Assembly (NCBI GenBank): GCA_963575745.1
Contig: CAUYUJ010001286.1
Location: 1-64,000 of the forward strand
Reading direction: 5' to 3'
Length of the DNA: 64,000 nucleotides
Source: Prorocentrum cordatum
Taxonomy: Eukaryota; Sar; Dinophyceae; Prorocentrales; Prorocentraceae
Shown here piece after piece: positions 52,231 through 63,909 of the stretch. Position numbers and translations under genes: made by a program. Below the pieces are notes generated by a model, which searched no databases, was not told the DNA's origin, and saw only the letters and a program-made list of their open reading frames with translations. How positions within the stretch are numbered: the first letter of the stretch is position 1; each line of letters opens with the position of its first letter.

Positions 52231-52584
52231 ACCAAGAACGGTGTCTTGGCAATGTAAACGGTTGCCGGCGCTATTCCTTCCTCATCCGCGTCCTCCTCCC
52301 CCATCCTGTTGCGTGCGCTGGTTCACCTGGCATGGGCGACCGCTACAGGCCCTGCCAAGTGCGCCGGGGCGACCCCAACGTTGCCCCAACACAGACGGCC
52401 CCAGCGTAGCCTTGCGCCTGCGCCGACGGCATCGTGGAGAGTGGCTAATGATGAGAGTCTGAGGCCACCATAGAAGTTCCTCAGAGCATGTTCCCGACTG
52501 CCGTGCCGCTGGCCAAGTCGGGGGCGGCGTCTTGGAGGCGAAAATTGAGGGGGAACGCCCCCAGCGGGGGAGGGGTCACCGGTG

Positions 52585-52690
52585 CCGGGGCCAGGGCCAG
52601 GGCCGGTACCTGGACTGGGGCTAGGGCCGGGGCCGAGGCCGGGGCCGAGGCCGGGGCCAGGGCCTGGGCCAGGGCTGGGGCCCGATCGAG
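52585..52690. repeat. GGGGCC/GGGCCA hexamer repeat
   Basis: GGGCCAGGGCCAGGGCC, then GGGGCCGAGGCC repeats. G-quadruplex-prone. Confidence 0.85.
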
Positions 52691-53690
52691 CCAGTGCCCA
52701 GGCGGGGGGAGGGGTCTTGAGCTTGCCGTCAGGGATCCCACCCCCCCTGTCCCCCTTCTTCACAGGGCGGACTGCCCCGGGGGGTCACGATGCCCCCTCC
52801 AGGGCGCCCCCCCCCTGTCGGGGAAGGGACGAAAGTAACGGGCTTCCCTTCGACGTAATTACTACATTGTTCGATTCCCCTAGTTTGCTCTATCTTCCTT
52901 ACGACGACGACGATTCAAAGGAGGCTGGCGTACTTCAGTTTGGGTTGGGCTGGCCTCGCGTCGAAAGGCCTCGCACACACTCCGACTGGGTCATCGGGTT
53001 TCTGGACGAGTTGCTGAGGTATTGCGCTCTCGTCTGGTACATCCTTACAGTCGTTCGACGAATTGCGCTCTCGTCTTGCAGGAGTCGTGCTCTCACCCAG
53101 GACTTCCTCACAACAGCCCGCAACCACGTCTTCATCACACTTCACTTGGGGATCGCACTCTCGCTCGAGATATCATCGTAGCCTGCCCAGGAGTTTACGC
53201 TCTCGCTTGGAGCCTCCTCAGCCTGCTCAAGGGTCGCTCTGTCGCCCTCAGGCTCCGCGCTCTCGCGGTCGGCCCGACCCGCCTGCCTCATCGTGCCGGG
53301 GCTCACCCAGAAGCTGACGTGCAGAGAAGAATCCCCACCAGAGGGGGTACGTTCGTATTCGAGGGGAGCGGGAGTCAAAGGCTGGGGGTAAACACAGTGG
53401 ACGCCACGCGATCCAGGCGGAAGAAGCTCTCGGAGTAGTGATGACTGCGGCGCAGCAGCCAGCATCATGAGAGGAGTTCTCCCCAAAGGGGGTCCGTTCT
53501 CATCGGATGTGAGGTGGCGGGATATGCGGTGAAACGGAGCGCCCCCCAACCAGGAAATCGGTTTCTCGGTTTCGTGTTCGTGTCGTGGGTGCGGGCGAAG
53601 CGCTGCCGCTTGGGCGGGCTGGGGGAATACACCCTCCTGGCCAGGGCGCCGCTGGGCCAAAAGACCGCCCCGCCCCCAGGTTGTCAGGTG
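52691..53690. other. No recognised gene
   Basis: A frame from about 52850 to 53181 on the plus strand is protein-like in places (FGLGWPRVERPRTHSDWVIG) but also overlaps a degenerate ~57-bp repeat with TTGCGCTCTCGTC at 53023 and 53060 and GCACTCTCGCT at 53156. Unassigned. Confidence 0.3.
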
Positions 53691-53699
53691 GTGGCTGGG

Positions 53700-53960
53700 G
53701 GTGCCCCGCCCGTGGTGTTCCGTGGTGTCCCTTGGTGTCCCGTGGTGTCCCGCGGTGTCCCGTGGTGTCCCGTGGCACGATGTCCCGTGGTGTCCCGTGA
53801 TGTCCCGTGAGATCGATAGTGATATCGATAGTCAGACGGGATAGATAGATCGATAGTCAGATCGATAGTGAGATCGATTGCGAGATCGACAGTGAGATCG
53901 ATTGCGAGATCGATAGTGTGATCGAGTGTGATCGATAGCGGGATCGATTGAGTGAGACAT
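53700..53960. repeat. Two adjacent short-period repeats
   Basis: (CGTGGTGTCC)n, period 10, at about 53710-53805, then GATCGATAGTGA / GATCGATTGCGA units at 53810-53950. Confidence 0.9.
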
Positions 53961-56514
53961 TGGTTCTTCTGAACCTCCTTATCTCCCGAAGGGTGGTTGT
54001 GTAATTACGAGTGCGGCGGGTGTATATCAAGCATCTGGAGTAGGAATTATACGCTCGCTTGTCGGTCTATAACGCTAGACACGTCGCCGCGCTCTTCGCC
54101 AGTTTACAATCTGATCACGTGCACATGACCCGATTTCGAAGCGACAGGCTACGTCGGCGAGCATGACTGACGGCAGTTCTTGGGGGAGATCTGCGATTTG
54201 CTTGACAGCTTGCCCACGTCATTGATAGATCACCACCGCCTGCGTATCCCACATCGGTCGACGACCGCTTGGAAACCGACTGACCCTGTCTCAAAGCAAG
54301 GACGATCGACTGTTTCCTCGCCGCTGAGACGTCCGCGATATACGCGCGGGGGTTAGCGCTTTGGGTGGGACATCCTCGCAAATCTGCCGCAGCAGAGCCT
54401 GTCGAATTACTGGGGCTCCAAGTCATGGTGCCGTATTGCCTGCTGTCCGTTTTGCTGAACAGTCGAGTTGTTCTGACTGGCGCAACACAGTGCCACCCAT
54501 GTCTGAGCGATCTCATATTGAGGGGCGAGTGCGTTTCTACGACAAGGGGGCTCTTTGCCGCCCCAATCTTCTGTTGACGGCCAAGAAGACCCGCGATCGC
54601 AGCAAGACGGTTGTAGGAGGCTGAGGGAGGCCCACAGAGCTCCAAGAAGGCCCCTAAGAGCCCCCAGAGGCCTCCCAGAGGTCTTCGGTGTGCCTGGCGG
54701 TAAGCCTGCCCACTCGGCCTCCAAGACGACATTGTACTGCCTAACTGCTTGATAATGCCCCAGGTGGCTTCCAAGATAGGGGAAGTTGTGGAGGACGGCT
54801 ATACACTTGATGAGTTAGGTGAAATTGGAGTTTGGTTGGTGAGACAAATGTGACCCGAACCAGGAGTTCGGTTTCGGTTCAAGCCGGGCGTGCGGGCGAA
54901 CATGTCGGCCAAGGCTAGGGATAGTTCGGCAGACCAGTTCAGAGTGCATCTGGCGTGGGTTGCGGGGTTGTCCCGTGATGGTATTGTGATTGTGCTGTGA
55001 TTGTTCCGCGGGTTGTCCTGTGGTTGTTTCGTGGTCGTCCCGTGGATTGTCCCGTGTTTACTCCGCGAGCGTGAGTTTTTTTTGTTGTTCCGTGGGTTGC
55101 AATCGAACAGCGCGCCGACATGCACATCAGAAGGCACATCAGCATGTTTTTCCAAAGTCAAAGCGGAGTGCGAATCGAACTTCAGTCCAAATGCAATCCA
55201 CATGCAAAACAAACAGGCATGTCAATTACATGTCTATCGACATGCACATCGAAGTGCAAGTTCCTCAGTCCTCTAACCTTCTCATCACTCCAACGGTGGG
55301 CTATGATACATCTTCTGCCAGCATTCGTCACCGTGAAAGGGCCTCGTGGCAATGTGAATACATGTTTCAGGTTTACCATAAGTGGATGTCGTGATGTCCA
55401 AGTGACGCGCAAGCAGGTTGTCCACGTTTAGCATGGCGCCAGGTTCTTGGAGTCATGACGCGTGCATGGCATGTGTTGCTGAATGCGTTACGCCGTATGC
55501 TTCCTATCAGGGTCCAAGGGTATTTGCTTGTGCGGACGGGCCGCCGCCAGCCGCGCTGAGAAGGGCTCGCCCGGGTGAGGAAAGGATTTGGAACACCTTA
55601 TGTGTAGCTTGAGCCAGTGTCGGCATGCCCACGAAATCCGCTGGGCCCGTGAGTGCCATGACATCTGCTGGACTGCCATGGTCGACGTCGGAGGACAATG
55701 AGGCCGAGGATGAGGAGACGGAGGGGGATGATGATGATGATGCTGATTTTTTTTCTTCGTTTTGTCGTTCGTGTGATCTTCAGTGGTTGTGTTCATAACA
55801 CGGATGTCGTTACTATGTCAAGGACAGCTGCGGTGAACCACCGCCGCCCTCTGCTTTTTGGAAGCGCCTATGTTGCCAAGTGTTGGGCTGAAACCTGGCT
55901 AAGATATTTGACAATGTGTTTCCCGATCCGTCGTGGAACCCCTTGGGGGAACACTGAGGGAAGGGCACGCAATTCAAAGGACCACCGACATTTATGAGGA
56001 AGCCACTAGAAAAGGAAGCCGTGGCTACCTCAGCCTCCATTGCTTAGGGGGATCCTTGTTCGGTGGCGACGGGCCCGAAGATTCCGAAGGGCCGTGGAGC
56101 GAGCCCTGCTAGTCTACCATTCGACTGGGCCATTCCAGTGGTCCAGCCACATAGCGGACTGGCGTGCGAATGCTGATCAATCTAAGCTCAGGCAATACAC
56201 AAAAGGGCGCTCTGTGACCATCTGGCTTCCACGCATGAGCTCGTGACTTGGCGGAGGGATACTAGAAACAGTTTCAGTCGCTTTCGACCCCAGTCTCGGC
56301 GGACGGCACCGGCATGATGCCAGCCCGCTAACATTGGCGAGCGCCTTGGCCACCGGTGGCACTGCAGGTGGCCCCAGTCGCCCAGGTGCCGCCTGAGAGT
56401 GTCGAGGAGAGAGCTGCGCGCGGAGGACACAGTGGCAGCAGGATCAGGGAAAGGGTAGCATGGCAGGAAGACGAGGAGGAGGAGGAACAGGAGGTCGGGA
56501 CAGGGAGCGGGAAC
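53961..56514. other. No recognised gene; several minor repeats
   Basis: A 219-codon minus-strand frame at 54115-54774 and a 103-codon plus frame at 55120-55431 are the longest non-repetitive ones; I recognise neither. 54960-55060 has a TTGTCCCGTG-type repeat. 55110-55260 has recurrent ATGCACATC words. 56040-56246 is a short frame (LVRWRRARRFRRAVERALLV), possibly part of a lost gene. Confidence 0.3.
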
Positions 56515-56883
56515 GGTAATGATGACGATGATGCTGCGCCTGATGATGATGCTGATGATGGTTCTGCTGCTGCTGATGATGATTATGACGATGATGCTGC
56601 TGCTGATGATGATGATGATGATGATGAGATGATTGTGATGATGCTGATGATGCTGATGATGCTGATGCTGCTGCTGATCATGATGATGATGGTGATGCTG
56701 CTGATGATGCAGATGCTGCTGATGATGATGCTGATGCCGATAATGGTAAACACGACACTGATCATGATACGTATGATGATACTGCTGGTTGTGATGCTGT
56801 TGATGGTGATGTTGTTGATGATGAGGCGGCTGACTATGATGATTATGATGATGACGCTGATTATGATGATACCGACGCTGATT

Positions 56884-56919
<36 letters not shown>

Positions 56920-57211
56920 GTGATGCTACTGGTGATGATGATACTGTTCTTGATTCTGATGACGATGATAATGCTGATGGTGATGGTGATGCTGATGCTT
57001 ATGTTTATGTTGACGTTGTTGATGTTGTTGTTGGTGGTGGTGGTGATGATGATGAGGACGACGATGATGATGCTGATGAAGATGACGCTGATTATGATGA
57101 TGCTCATGCTGATGATGGTCATGGTGGTGGTGGTGGTCATGATGCTGATGTTGCTGCTCCTGATGATGATGCTGATGATGATGATTTTGACGGTGATGGT
57201 GATGCTGCTGC

Positions 57212-57243
<32 letters not shown>

Positions 57244-57784
57244 CGGATGATGATGATGATTGTGATGAAGATGCTGTTGCTGCTGCTGCTGATTATGATG
57301 ATGATGCTGATGATAGTGACGATGATGACGATGATGATGCGTATGCTGATGCTGCTGATGATGCGGATGCTGATGCCGATGATGATGTGATGATGAACAC
57401 GACACTGATCATACAACGTATGATGATATTGCTGGTTGTAATGCTCTTGATGATGGTGTTGTTGATGCTGGTGATGCTGGTGATGATGATTCTGATGATT
57501 ATGATGATGACTCTGATTATGATGATGCTGACGCTGATGATGATGATGATGCTGATGCTGCTGATGATGCTGATGATGATACTGGTAAGCTGATGTAATT
57601 GATTATGATGACGATGTTGATGTTGATGTTGATATGCTGATGTTCTTGTTGATGTTGTTGGTGGTGATGATGCTGATGACGATGCTGCTTATGATGATGG
57701 TGGTGGTGGCCATGCTGCTGCTGATGCTGATGCTGCTGCTGATGATGATGCTGTTGCTGTTGCTCCTGACGGTGATGATGATGC

Positions 57785-57828
<44 letters not shown>

Positions 57829-57829
57829 C

Positions 57830-57865
<36 letters not shown>

Positions 57866-58042
57866 CTACGACGGTGATGGTGATGCTGCTGCTGATGATG
57901 ATGTTGATGATGATGATTCTGATGAAGATGCTGCTGATAATGCTGCTGCTGCTGATGATGATGTTGATAGTGACGATGACGACGACGACGTCGACGACGA
58001 CGACGATGATGATGATGCTGATGCTGATGATGATGATGATGC

Positions 58043-58092
<50 letters not shown>

Positions 58093-58113
58093 TTGCTGAT
58101 GATGCTGATGATG
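56515..58113. repeat. Degenerate GAT/GCT trinucleotide region
   Basis: About 1.6 kb of GAT with GCT, GGT and ACG triplets. Blocks containing GAACACGACACTGATCAT (57395) and AAACACGACACTGATCAT (56748) show a ~650-bp internal duplication. Met/Ile/His-rich frames are artefacts. Confidence 0.95.
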
Positions 58114-59013
58114 GCTCGTCCTTGTACGTGAATCGTGTGCGTCTCGTCAGTTATCGGCCGCTCGATCCCCAGTCGTCCTCGCCGCAGCTGCGGTAGCTCA
58201 AGCTCCACGGGTGGTTAGCTCTCGCTTTCCACGCCCGCCGCGTCCTACCCCCTGCCGTCACCAACGTCAGACTCCAGTCGGCTCGAACGGGTCCTGGACA
58301 AGCTCAAGTGCATTTCGGGGGCTGCTGACATCGTCCTCGACACAGAGGGTCTGGCGATGTTCGGTCAGTGTGAGCATGAGGGCTGCATTCGCACGCTGTT
58401 CTCTCAAATTCGCCCGTTTCTATGAGGCCTCTAGTTGCCCGAGGCACCTTTGCATGAACCCTATGGCTGATGCATGCTTGTCGCCTGGGGCCCCTGGCGC
58501 TTCGGATTGGGGGGCCGCCCTTGGGGTGGGGCCTTGGACCGGCATGTCTTCTCTGCCGCGTGATGTGGCCCAGTTTGCTCCTAGTTTGAATCCCTCTCCC
58601 GTCGGGCCGTTCTCACCTCCTGACCCATCTTCTGGTGCGAGTGGGGTGTTCGCCCCCTGTGCTCCCATGTCTATCTGTACTTGGAACGCGCGCGCTCTTT
58701 TCTCGTCTTATCCCGCTGCCTCTATCCATGCTCGTCGTCGCCATCCGCAGCTCTTCCATCTGTGTGGACGTTCGATGCGGTATACCTTCAAGAGGCGCGC
58801 GGGACTGCTGCAGATGTCGAGGCTATTGCTCGGGGTGGTCGGTGTCGGAACTCGGTGTTGCACTCGTCTCCCTTGGGCCCTGGGCTTGGTGGCGGAGTTG
58901 TCGCTGTCTTGTTCAGCAGTCAGGTCGACCAGTTCAGCGAGTGCGATTCGAGGGTCAGTGCTGGCTTCCTTTCTGAAGGGTCCTCGTTGTGATTTGTGTA
59001 TCGTCAACATATG

Positions 59014-59141
59014 CGGAGGAGGGGGAGGAGGGGGAGGAGGAGGAGGAGGAGGAGGAGGAGGAGGAGAAGGAGGAGGAGGAGGAGGAGGAGGAGGAGGAGG
59101 AGGAGGAGGAGGAGGAAGAGGACGAGGAGGAGGAGGAGGAG
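59014..59141. repeat. GGA tract within the LINE-C endonuclease
   Basis: (GGA)n with GAA and GAC interruptions, breaking the frame between the CIVNI and VVHMPTTSD segments. Confidence 0.9.
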
Positions 59142-59234
59142 TCCTCGTTGTGCATATGCCGACTACCTCTGATCGTGTCGAGTTTCTTCGCAGGCACCTC
59201 GATCGGGTCCAGGCGTCTCTCCCGCGTCCTTCAG

Positions 59235-59384
59235 GAGGAAAAGAAACACACAGACACAATTAATCCTCCATTCCCCAGAAAATATGGGAAAATATGGGAA
59301 GTGGGGGGGAAGACAAAAACCCAGAAAATATGAGAAAATATGGGGATTTTTTTTTATTTGTGTGTATTTATTTGTGTGTTCCAG
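59235..59384 (+). mobile_element. 150-bp intron-like insertion, copy 1
   Basis: Starts GAGGAAAAGAAACACACAG just after TTCAG and ends TTTGTGTGTTCCAG. Centre contains AAAATATGGG three or more times and GGGGGGGAAGACAAAAACCC. AT-rich in a GC-rich host. It contains in-frame stops, and its removal leaves the endonuclease frame continuous (PRPS followed by V-PLHYGEAEEDR). Left CACACAGACACAATT and right TTTGTGTGTATTTATTTGTG form an imperfect inverted repeat. Confidence 0.8.
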
Positions 59385-59604
59385 TTCCCCTTCATTATGG
59401 GGAGGCGGAGGAGGATCGTTTTCGCGCAGATGGGTTGCGGTTGGCGGGCGAAAGACTCCAGCCAGACGCTTTTGCCACTCGGTGCGGGTCTTGGGCCGAG
59501 CTTTACAGCCATATCCAACGCGGCGCGATGTGCATGAGCACGCGGTCTGTGGGGTCGCTCGCCCGGACAGGATCTACACCGACCGCCCTGCTTCGATTCT
59601 CTAA

Positions 59605-60017
59605 GATTTCGCTGTCACGGTCGGTGCTGTTTGTTTCGCAGCGAAGGCTAGCGCCCCCTCGGGCCACCTCCCTTATGTCGGCCCCGATAGCTGCCCGATC
59701 CCCTGCTCTCGCGCCCCGTCAGATTCCGAAATGGATTTCTGAGCGCGAGCTTTACCACAGCCTCAGTCGTTCGGAAGTATTCGAGATCCTGCATGAGCTG
59801 CCACCTAAAGAAAAGCTGAGTCGCGTGAATAGATATCGTCTGGAATATGGCTCCTGTCTTGACGGGGTGGCTCCGCTTGAAACCTCCCCGTTCGGTCAGT
59901 CAGTTAGAAGCTGCGCTTTGCGCTGATGGCCTTTCTTGGCTGGCGATGTGGGAAGTTTGCCCTCTGTATTAATGCTCTTCACGTTCATCCTGTCTTGCTT
60001 TCTTTGATCCAGAGAGA
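59605..60017 (+). pseudogene. LINE-C region between endonuclease and RT
   Basis: Open through ALAPRQIPKWISERELYHSL and SRSEVFEILHELPPKEKLSR to 59926. It corresponds in position to the region after the endonuclease in other LINEs. A (GA)n microsatellite at 60011-60024 follows. Confidence 0.4.
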
Positions 60018-61698
60018 GAGAGAGACAAAGAGACAGATAAAGATGAACAAAGAGTTCTGCGCGGACCCTGATGGGCTTTGGACTCTTGTCGAATCGTTGA
60101 AGAGTGCGTGGCTTGATCAGTGAGCTAGGGAACTGGACCAGTGGGGGATTGACGATCTGGAGAAGCCACAGAAAGTACAACGCTTAGCGCACACAGAGCC
60201 TGGGCTAAGATGCGCAGTGGGTTGGGTTTGTCTGGTATTCTTTGTGGGGGCGGCACGTTTTCTGCCTCTCCTGATGAGTTCAGTGAGGTTTTGGCTGGTC
60301 ATTGGTCGCATGTTTTTGCTGAAAGGATTCCTGGCCGCGCCCTCTGGGCGATGGGTGCAGCCCGCCGATAGTGATGTTCGGGGCTGGCGTCTGGATACTG
60401 GTGACTTCGTGGGTCGGGTCCGTTCCAAACGTCGGTCGGCGCCTGTGGAAGACGGGATGCCGCGCGGGCGCTGGCAGGCGGGTGGTGCGGCCGATCTTTC
60501 ATTCTTGGTATACGGGGAGATGTGCGAGGCTTCGGGCCACACCGTGACTCCTGGGATGCGCCGTTGAAGGATGCGCCTCCTGCCCAGAGATGTCAAGGTT
60601 GAGGAGAACCCCTTGGAGTCAGCGAGGACTCGTGGGTAAATTCGCCTATGACTTGGGTGAACACAGATGCCAGGATCCTCAGTGGCGCCTTCTCTATTGG
60701 CCTCCAGAGAGCGTCGAGGTCTCCCATTGATCCCATGCCGGAAGGCGGCGCCCCTGGTCGTGGCATCTTGGACAGTGTCGTTGGCCTCGAATGGTGGGGG
60801 TTTCGCCAGTTGCTAACGGGGAGGGGCAAGACTGGGATTTTGTTCGCGGATTTCTCGGCCGCGTTCCCGTCTCTGATTATCTCATGGGCTCTTGCTGTTC
60901 TGAAAGACATTGGTGTCCCTGGGCAGTGGTTGGGTTTTATCGGGGGTTGTGCCGTGAGAACGTCGCAGTCGTCAATGTCACTGGGGCATCGCCGTGTGAG
61001 TTCCTTGGACGAGGCGACCATGCGTCGATGATCCTTTTCTCGTATGCGTTGGGCCCTGTTCTTCGATGGACGTGTGTAAAATTGACGGGGCACGTGCCAA
61101 GGCTGAGGGCATGCGCTGATGGCCCGTGCTTCTGCACGTACAAAATTCTCCCCGGGCGGCCCCCTTCTCGTCATCATCTCTCCATGCTGGAGCGTGCTAG
61201 CTGTCTGTCTCTGAACGTCGGCAAGTGCAAAGTCGCCTCCCCTCGACCCTGGCCAGATTTCTGCCCGCCTGCGTCATGAGGGGGGGGTTCTTTCAATATT
61301 TTTGGTTCGTGAGGGTGCTGCTCTATCCAGGATTTTGGATGGGTCCTGGAACGATGGGACAGTCATGGTCGAGTGTTATTCATCGGTTCTGGCAGACGGT
61401 TCGGGGACTTCGAGGATTGGGGCTGGGGTTGCCGATGACCATTGAGCTTTTCCACGCGCGCTGTATGTCTCTCCTGGCATGCCTGTTGCAGCTGTGTCCA
61501 GTCACGCCAGCGCTGCGGAATGCTTACAACAATGCACTCCAGGTCGTCACTGCGGGGCCGCGATTTGCCTTTTCCTGGAATGTGTTGACTGGGCTGAGGG
61601 CCATGGGTGCCTCCATTGCATGCCTCGACTTGTATGTGTTCTCGAAGGCTATCAAGTTTCGGGTTGTGATGTTCCACGCAGCACCGGGCGCCATTTAG
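60018..61698 (+). pseudogene. LINE-C reverse transcriptase
   Basis: Frames change several times. LKSAWLDQ and WGIDDLEKPQKVQRLAHTEP near 60100-60200 match the usual pre-RT linker. The palm follows with GGAPGRGILDSVVGLEWWGF (60740) and motif A ILFADFSAAFPSLI (Asp near 60849). A degenerate motif B/C area gives SYALGPVLRW and LRACADGPCF near 61110, so the expected ADD is ADG. After a shift, GQSWSSVIHRFWQTVRGLRG, LLACLLQLCPVTPALRNAY and VVTAGPRFAFSWNVLTGLRA (61355-61610) form a well-preserved C-terminal block. Clearly non-functional. Confidence 0.7.
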
Positions 61699-61865
61699 TG
61701 TGAGTATGAGGATTTGACGGTGAACCTGGCTCATGATGAGTTTATCCCAGCGAGACTCGCGCATCCGTGAATCAAGCGTTCATGTCGCTGGGCCGCGGTC
61801 AATGACGCAGGGGCATTCTCAGTCGCCGCCCCCCAATCCCAGGGGAGAAGCTCCAGGAGAAGGCT

Positions 61866-62500
61866 TTGTCTCGGCTCCGTCAACTTCGGGGGCCCCCTTG
61901 CCCCCCTCCTTGCCCCCCTCCGCACCCCGGTGGTGAGGGTTGGTGGGCGGGGGTGGGAGGGTTCAGCATCCCTGACTGTCAGGCGCATGTGCAGAGGATG
62001 AAAGCTGTGGACCGTGAGACGACTGCCCGCTTCGTCGCTGATGTGCTGAGGGTTCTTCGCCGTTGGGTGTGTGTATCTAGTCGGCTACGCGCCGCGCTGC
62101 TGGGATGTGCGCTTGGTTGCTCTGGGCCTGACGCGGGCGATGACAGACTGCGCGATCGTGAACGCCCTGGGCTGAAGGAAATGCTTCCGAGCATGCTCCC
62201 TCGATCGGGGTTGGTACCATCCTGTGCCGGGAAGCTTCGAGGTGACTCCTGGCTCCCGAGTCCGTGTCATTCGGGGCCACAACGGGGGTGGTCCAGGGGC
62301 ACCCTGGGGCCCGCGCTCGTCGGTTTCGTCTTCTGCTCGCAGCGCTGGGCGCACTGGGTCCACCTGCCCTGGAAAAGGATCTCATCGTCGCTCTCTCGAG
62401 ACACACTTGGCTCGCCGCCACGTTGAGCTTCAGGAGGCGTTGGTTGCCTCGAAGGTCCGGCGGGCCCACCCCGTTGCCAATCCTGTCCCGCCCCGCTAGC
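61866..62500 (+). pseudogene. LINE-C C-terminal region, degenerate Cys motif
   Basis: ETTARFVADVLRVLRRWVCV followed by ALLGCALGCSGPDAGDDRLR. In related LINE proteins a C-x(3-4)-C ... H-Y-x-x-C zinc motif is expected here; the first two Cys remain but the later His and Cys are not seen. The rest of the frame to 62500 is not recognised. Confidence 0.35.
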
Positions 62501-62868
62501 CGCGTGATCCTAGGGCCGCCTTTTTTTCCCCTGGCCCCCATCTTCCGCTTGCGTTCGTGGTTTTGATTGTCAGTGTTAGCATGGCCCCTCAGCCCCCTCA
62601 CCGCTTGAGCTGACTGGGCCGTTTTCGGGATCGCGTGCTTTGCTGATGATTGACAGGTTTGTTGGGCAACTGCTGGCCCCCTCGGGCGTGATGTGCCTTG
62701 GTTGCTTTCCTTGTTGTGCTTCTCCCTATTCGTGTTGCGGCTCCCGTGGTCGTCGCCCCTCCCCGTCTGGTCTGTCCTGCTCTTCCTCTCCTCTCCAGCT
62801 TCCTCCTGCCTGCTCTCGGTTCCCTGGGTCCTGCTGCTGCGCTCCCCCGCTCCTGCCTCTTGTTTCAG

Positions 62869-63018
62869 GAGGGGAAACACACACATAGACACAATTCATC
62901 GTCGATTCTCAAGAAAATATAGGAAAATGTGGGAATTGGGGGGGAAGACAAAAACCCAGAAAATATGGGAAAATATGGGGGATCTTTCTATTTGTGTGTA
63001 TTTATTTGTGTGTCCCAG
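62869..63018 (+). mobile_element. 150-bp intron-like insertion, copy 2
   Basis: Same length and layout as 59235-59384: follows TTCAG, begins GAGGGGAAACACACACATAG, shares GGGGGGGAAGACAAAAACCC and TTTGTGTGTATTTATTTGTG, and ends GTGTGTCCCAG. Substitutions are scattered. The flanks of the two copies are unrelated beyond TTCAG, so the borders are defined on both sides. Confidence 0.8.
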
Positions 63019-63909
63019 GGCCCCTTCACTCTTGCTGCCCTCTTCCGCCTTTCCCCTGGTTCCTTGCTGCCTGCGCCCCTTCTCTCCTTCCTCTCTTGTG
63101 GCGCCCCTGCGTTCAGCAGTCCACTGGCCAGGGGTGAGACTTGCGATGCTGGGCCCATTCCCCTAGAGAGGGTGGCGTCCCTGTTCGGTGTTCTTGTGGG
63201 CTCCGCGGAGCTGGGGGTGACCGTCGGTCTTTTCCTTGGCGCTGGGCGGGGCGATCGCTGGCGTCCCAGGATCCTCTGCGTGCCTGTGCACTTCTCCAGG
63301 CCGCTCGCAGCGTTGTGCAGGGCGATCTGGGGTGGTTGCCAGATGTGGCTCCATCGCCAGGCGGTGAAACATCGCGACCGCGTGGAGGATGCAGCTCTGG
63401 TGCTGCGGACAGCGGAGCACCCGCGGTGACTATGCTCCGACGCCTGTTGCTGGGCCTGTGACCCGGCACATTGGTTCCTGGGACTCGTGTCGTCCGCCTG
63501 GCTGGCGCCAGTGAGGAGCCCGCCCGCGGACGAGTGTCCGCTCCTTCGCCGCCTGCTCTCTCTGCTCCTCTCTGTGCTCCCTTCTGCGCCCCGCAGCCGG
63601 TTGATCTCTCTCTGCCGCGCCGCGCGGCCCTGCACCTGGCAGACTGGCTCCCAGAGTCCGCTTTCTTTGCGTCGTTCGGTCAGTAACTGGCGGGGCCTCG
63701 AGGTGGGGAGCTCCTCCGTGGCGCGCTCCCGTCGTGCGCGGGCCCCCCCCGCGCCTTGCCGTTTCTCGCGCCCTGTCCCGTGCCGCAGGGTCCTGTTCAT
63801 CTACCAGGCTCCTGCAGCGGCTGCCTTGTGTTCCGCCGCTCGTGTCGCCCGTTCCTCCTGTTGGCTCCTCGTTTTTGTTGGGGCCCTGGGGTTCCCATGT
63901 TTCTCCTAG
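63019..63909 (+). pseudogene. Possible LINE-C 3' coding remnants
   Basis: A frame through 63429 carries VGSAELGVTVGLFLGAGRGD and WLHRQAVKHRDRVEDAALVL; another from 63487 to 63909 is Arg/Ser/Pro-rich. They lie in the orientation and position of LINE 3' sequence, but I recognise no domain. The last 90 bases of the window are T/G-rich with no feature. Confidence 0.3.

Larger units (their letters stand above)
58672..59604 (+). pseudogene. LINE-C endonuclease (APE/EEP type)
   Basis: SICTWNARALFSSYP (58673) carries the N-terminal Asn motif. After a frameshift near 58740, FDAVYLQEARGT holds the LQE metal-binding Glu. GVVAVLFSSQVDQFSECDSR follows. A second frame resumes with CDLCIVNI, is broken by (GGA)n, and continues with TTSDRVEFLRRHLDRVQASL to the 150-bp insertion at 59235. 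Beyond it the same frame goes on with GEAEEDRFRADGLRL, and another frame gives CGVARPDRIYTDRPAS, resembling the SRIDRIY block of this family. The GDFN motif is not intact. Confidence 0.65.

Noticed and set aside
54115-54774. 219-codon minus-strand frame as a gene
   Set aside because: Composition is plausible, but no motif is recognised, part lies over CTTGGGGCC-like sequence, and other frames look similar.
56356-58208. Met- or Ile-rich and His-rich proteins
   Set aside because: Artefact of GAT-type triplets on either strand.
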